Shown here: piece after piece, positions 62,150-64,000 of the stretch
Layout of the letters: each line of letters opens with the position of its first letter
How positions within the stretch are numbered: the first letter of the stretch is position 1
Assembly (NCBI GenBank): GCA_023663185.1
Contig: JAMPHY010000009.1
Span: 1,751-65,750 of the forward strand
DNA from: Clostridiales bacterium
GTDB lineage: Bacteria > Bacillota > Clostridia > Lachnospirales > Lachnospiraceae
Length of the DNA stretch: 64,000 bases
Direction: 5' to 3'
Position numbers and translations under genes: made by a program
Notes under the pieces: model-generated
Told to the model about the DNA's origin: nothing
Database searches by the model: none
Seen by the model: the letters and a program-made list of their open reading frames with translations, nothing else

Positions 62150-63379
62150 ATGGGAGTAAGTCTTTCAGGCTTAAATTCAGGTGTTGGCGATGTTTATTCC
62201 AGCTTGTTAAGTTCAGGCGGCACATCTTCTTCAAGCGGCTTTGATGGCTCAAGCCTTTTGAGCGACTATGCCTCTATCAAGAACGGCAGTTATGGTAAAA
62301 TGATGAAAGCATACTATGCAAAGCAAAAAGCTTTAGACGAAGATGAGTCCTCTGTTTCCGAAGCAAAGAAGTCAAGGGAAACAAAAGATGCTGCGTCGGC
62401 AAGCTCAGCAAGAAAATTCTACGAAACTGCCTCTAAAATGAGCAGTCTTGATTACAGTGAGGGCAATATTGATAAGTTATATGACGAGGTATCCGCTTTT
62501 GTTAAGGATTACAATTCTTTAATAACCACAGCTTCTAAGAGCAAAAATTCTGTCGTTCAGGCACAGGCTGACGCGCTGAATGATTATACTTATCAGAACT
62601 ACAAATTATTTGCCAAAATCGGAATTACAATGAATTCCGACCGTACGTTATCTATTGATGAAGATACATTTAAGAAAGTAAATGAAAAAACCGGAGCTAC
62701 AAATGTTCCCACTATTACTACTTTATTTAAAGGTAATAATTCATTTGCAAGCAGGGCGGCGGACAGAGCAAGCAAAATCTATCGCGTTGCCGGAGACGGT
62801 GAAGCAGTTACTTCTTCCAAAGCAAAATACGCCGGCTCTACAGGAAGCGCTTCTTCAAGCAGCAAGACCGCTTCCGAAAAAGAAGCTTCTAAAACTGTTA
62901 AGGATTCATCATCGGCAGAGTTAGCGGAAGCGCTTTATAAATCCGTTGATAAACTTGGCGCAATGGAAATCACTAACGAGAATAAGGATAAAGTGTACGA
63001 CGCATTTTCCGCTGTTATTAAAGATTATAACTCTTTGGTAGAGAAATCTTCCAAGAGTGAAAACTCTAACGTTACTAACCAGACAAATTACTTAAAGAAC
63101 CTTGTAAGCGGCAATAAGAGCGCCTTCTCCAGAATGGGCGTTACGGTTAATTCCGATAAGACCTTGTCTATTGACGAGAAGACTTTCAAAGAATCTGATA
63201 TGAGCAATGTGAAAAATCTGTTTAACGGAGCATATTCTTTTGCTGAGAAGATGAAAGACAGAGTCAATCAGATTCACCGTTATGCTACGCAGGGAGAAGC
63301 CCTTAATAACAAGACTTATACAAGTCAGGGCGGTTATACTTCCTTAGATACTGATTCAATAATAAATTCTATCGTATAG
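62150..63379 (+). CDS. FliD C-terminal domain-like protein with internal duplication
   Basis: 409 residues from ATG 62150 (AAAGGAG, 8-base spacing; a GTG at 62141 overlaps the site). Ser/Gly-rich head, then two similar modules at about residues 100-220 and 255-400: 'DKLYDEVSAFVKDYNSLI...IGITMNSDRTLSIDEDTFKK' and 'DKVYDAFSAVIKDYNSLV...MGVTVNSDKTLSIDEKTFKE'. The 'FVKDYNSLI' and 'LSIDE..F' pattern is that of the flagellar cap protein FliD C-terminal part. It lacks a FliD N-terminus, so it may be a secreted flagellum-related or surface protein. No flagellar genes are adjacent. Confidence 0.75.
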   Translation: MGVSLSGLNSGVGDVYSSLLSSGGTSSSSGFDGSSLLSDYASIKNGSYGKMMKAYYAKQKALDEDESSVSEAKKSRETKDAASASSARKFYETASKMSSLDYSEGNIDKLYDEVSAFVKDYNSLITTASKSKNSVVQAQADALNDYTYQNYKLFAKIGITMNSDRTLSIDEDTFKKVNEKTGATNVPTITTLFKGNNSFASRAADRASKIYRVAGDGEAVTSSKAKYAGSTGSASSSSKTASEKEASKTVKDSSSAELAEALYKSVDKLGAMEITNENKDKVYDAFSAVIKDYNSLVEKSSKSENSNVTNQTNYLKNLVSGNKSAFSRMGVTVNSDKTLSIDEKTFKESDMSNVKNLFNGAYSFAEKMKDRVNQIHRYATQGEALNNKTYTSQGGYTSLDTDSIINSIV

Positions 63380-63433
63380 GAATAAAGCTCTGATACACAT
63401 AGTTCAAAGAATATTTTGACATATCTGTCATAT

Positions 63434-63468
63434 AAAAACTCTCGCAGGCAAACCTGCGAGAGTTTTTT
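63434..63468. terminator. strong bidirectional terminator
   Basis: AAAAACTCTCGCAGG and CCTGCGAGAGTTTTT pair perfectly over 15 bp around loop CAAA, between the convergent FliD-like and isomerase genes. Confidence 0.92.
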
Positions 63469-63496
63469 ATGTCATAATGCTATTCTCAAACTTCTT

Positions 63497-64000
63497 TTAT
63501 GCAAACGGATTTTCCGTAGGATACGGAAGGTTCTTAGGCTGATTGTATCCGATTTCGCTCACATCTACGCCGATGTATTTGAATACTTCATAGAGCGCTT
63601 TTCCATAGTGACCGAAAGCAACTGCGCCATGATGAGGATAATTTTTCTCAATCAATACATGACGGTAAAATCTTCCCATCTCTGGAATTGCGAATACGCC
63701 GATACCACCGAATGACCTTGTTGCAACCGGAAGCACCTCGCCCTGCGCTACATATGCCCGTAAAATATTATCGGCTGTGCTTTGCAGGCGGTAGAATGTG
63801 ATATCGCCGGGAACGATATCGCCTTCCAAAGTACCCTGAGTAACTTCTTCAGGAAGGCTTCTTGCCATTATCATTTGGTATTCCATGCTGCACTTGGAAA
63901 GTTTCTTAGAGCAGGTATTTCCACAGTGGAAGCCCATAAATGTATCGGTATACTTATAGTTAAATTTGTTCTCAATAGATTCCTTATACATATCCTTCGG
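63497..64000 (-). CDS. L-fucose isomerase family protein, 3' part
   Basis: The frame is open to the right edge, so the N-terminus is missing. Visible part: MGFHCGNTCSKKLSKCSMEYQMIMARSLPEEVTQGTLEGDI, then GDITFYRLQSTADNILRAYVAQGEVLPVATRSFGGIGVFAIPEMGRFYRHVLIEKNYPHHGAVAFGHYG. This is the C-terminal domain of the L-fucose/L-arabinose isomerase family, including the conserved 'HHGAVAFGHYGKAL' metal-site region. It would interconvert an aldose and its ketose in sugar use. A bidirectional terminator follows. Confidence 0.85.
   Translation of the reverse strand, partial: PKDMYKESIENKFNYKYTDTFMGFHCGNTCSKKLSKCSMEYQMIMARSLPEEVTQGTLEGDIVPGDITFYRLQSTADNILRAYVAQGEVLPVATRSFGGIGVFAIPEMGRFYRHVLIEKNYPHHGAVAFGHYGKALYEVFKYIGVDVSEIGYNQPKNLPYPTENPFA

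Overview
The window looks like a chromosomal segment of a Gram-positive, spore-former-related gut anaerobe of the Clostridia, most likely Lachnospiraceae. The reasons are the ptb-buk acyl-phosphate pair, the single-step LL-diaminopimelate aminotransferase (dapL), an aspS-gatCAB operon behind a T-box leader, a glutamine synthetase followed by an ANTAR regulator, and many small conserved proteins typical of that family (DUF975, DUF4190, DUF6106, FliD-like). No tRNA, rRNA or CRISPR array was seen.

Host region 1 (1-41.5 kb) is mostly housekeeping. In order it holds a DUF4190 protein with an N-terminal minisatellite, a SprA-like putative metalloprotease and a DUF975 membrane protein; secA-prfB (prfB has a programmed frameshift, unusually with TAA); an AAA/DUF4143 ATPase; ptb-buk; a purine set guaB / PurO-type IMP cyclohydrolase / stand-alone AICAR transformylase, in which the usual bifunctional PurH is split; a DUF3990 ADP-ribosyltransferase-like protein with a partner; aspS-gatC-gatA-gatB; a DUF1016 nuclease; an ECF sigma / anti-sigma / von Willebrand lipoprotein operon; dapF-dapL; glnA with its ANTAR regulator; an AlbA_2 regulator; nadE; a methyltransferase; hisC; and a glycosyltransferase. 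Three AT-richer single genes (AAA/DUF4143, DUF1016, AlbA_2) look acquired.

An integrated element of about 18.95 kb (41964-60926) is the main discovery. A large serine recombinase sits at its left end, and the element splits one polysaccharide deacetylase gene (PdaB-like). The 5' part of that gene lies at 60.9-61.3 kb and the 3' part at 41.5-42.0 kb. Both junctions carry the same 10-bp core, and joining across it restores a continuous reading frame of about 288 codons. The cargo includes a decayed phage tail gene, a LexA-type DNA-binding domain, a second serine recombinase, a PIN toxin with two tandem antitoxin-like genes, two sigma-like proteins, a DDE-transposase IS, and a small XRE repressor surrounded by seven 17-bp operators over divergent promoters. 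Further right are a J-domain protein, a DNA/RNA non-specific nuclease with two helical partner genes, a MazF/PemK toxin-antitoxin pair, a NUMOD4/HNH-like endonuclease and an HU-like protein. No relaxase, coupling protein, capsid or terminase was seen, so the element looks like a degraded or satellite-type prophage or integrative element.

Host region 2 (61.3-64 kb) resumes with a membrane protein, an internally duplicated FliD-like protein and the 3' part of an L-fucose isomerase-type gene that runs off the window.
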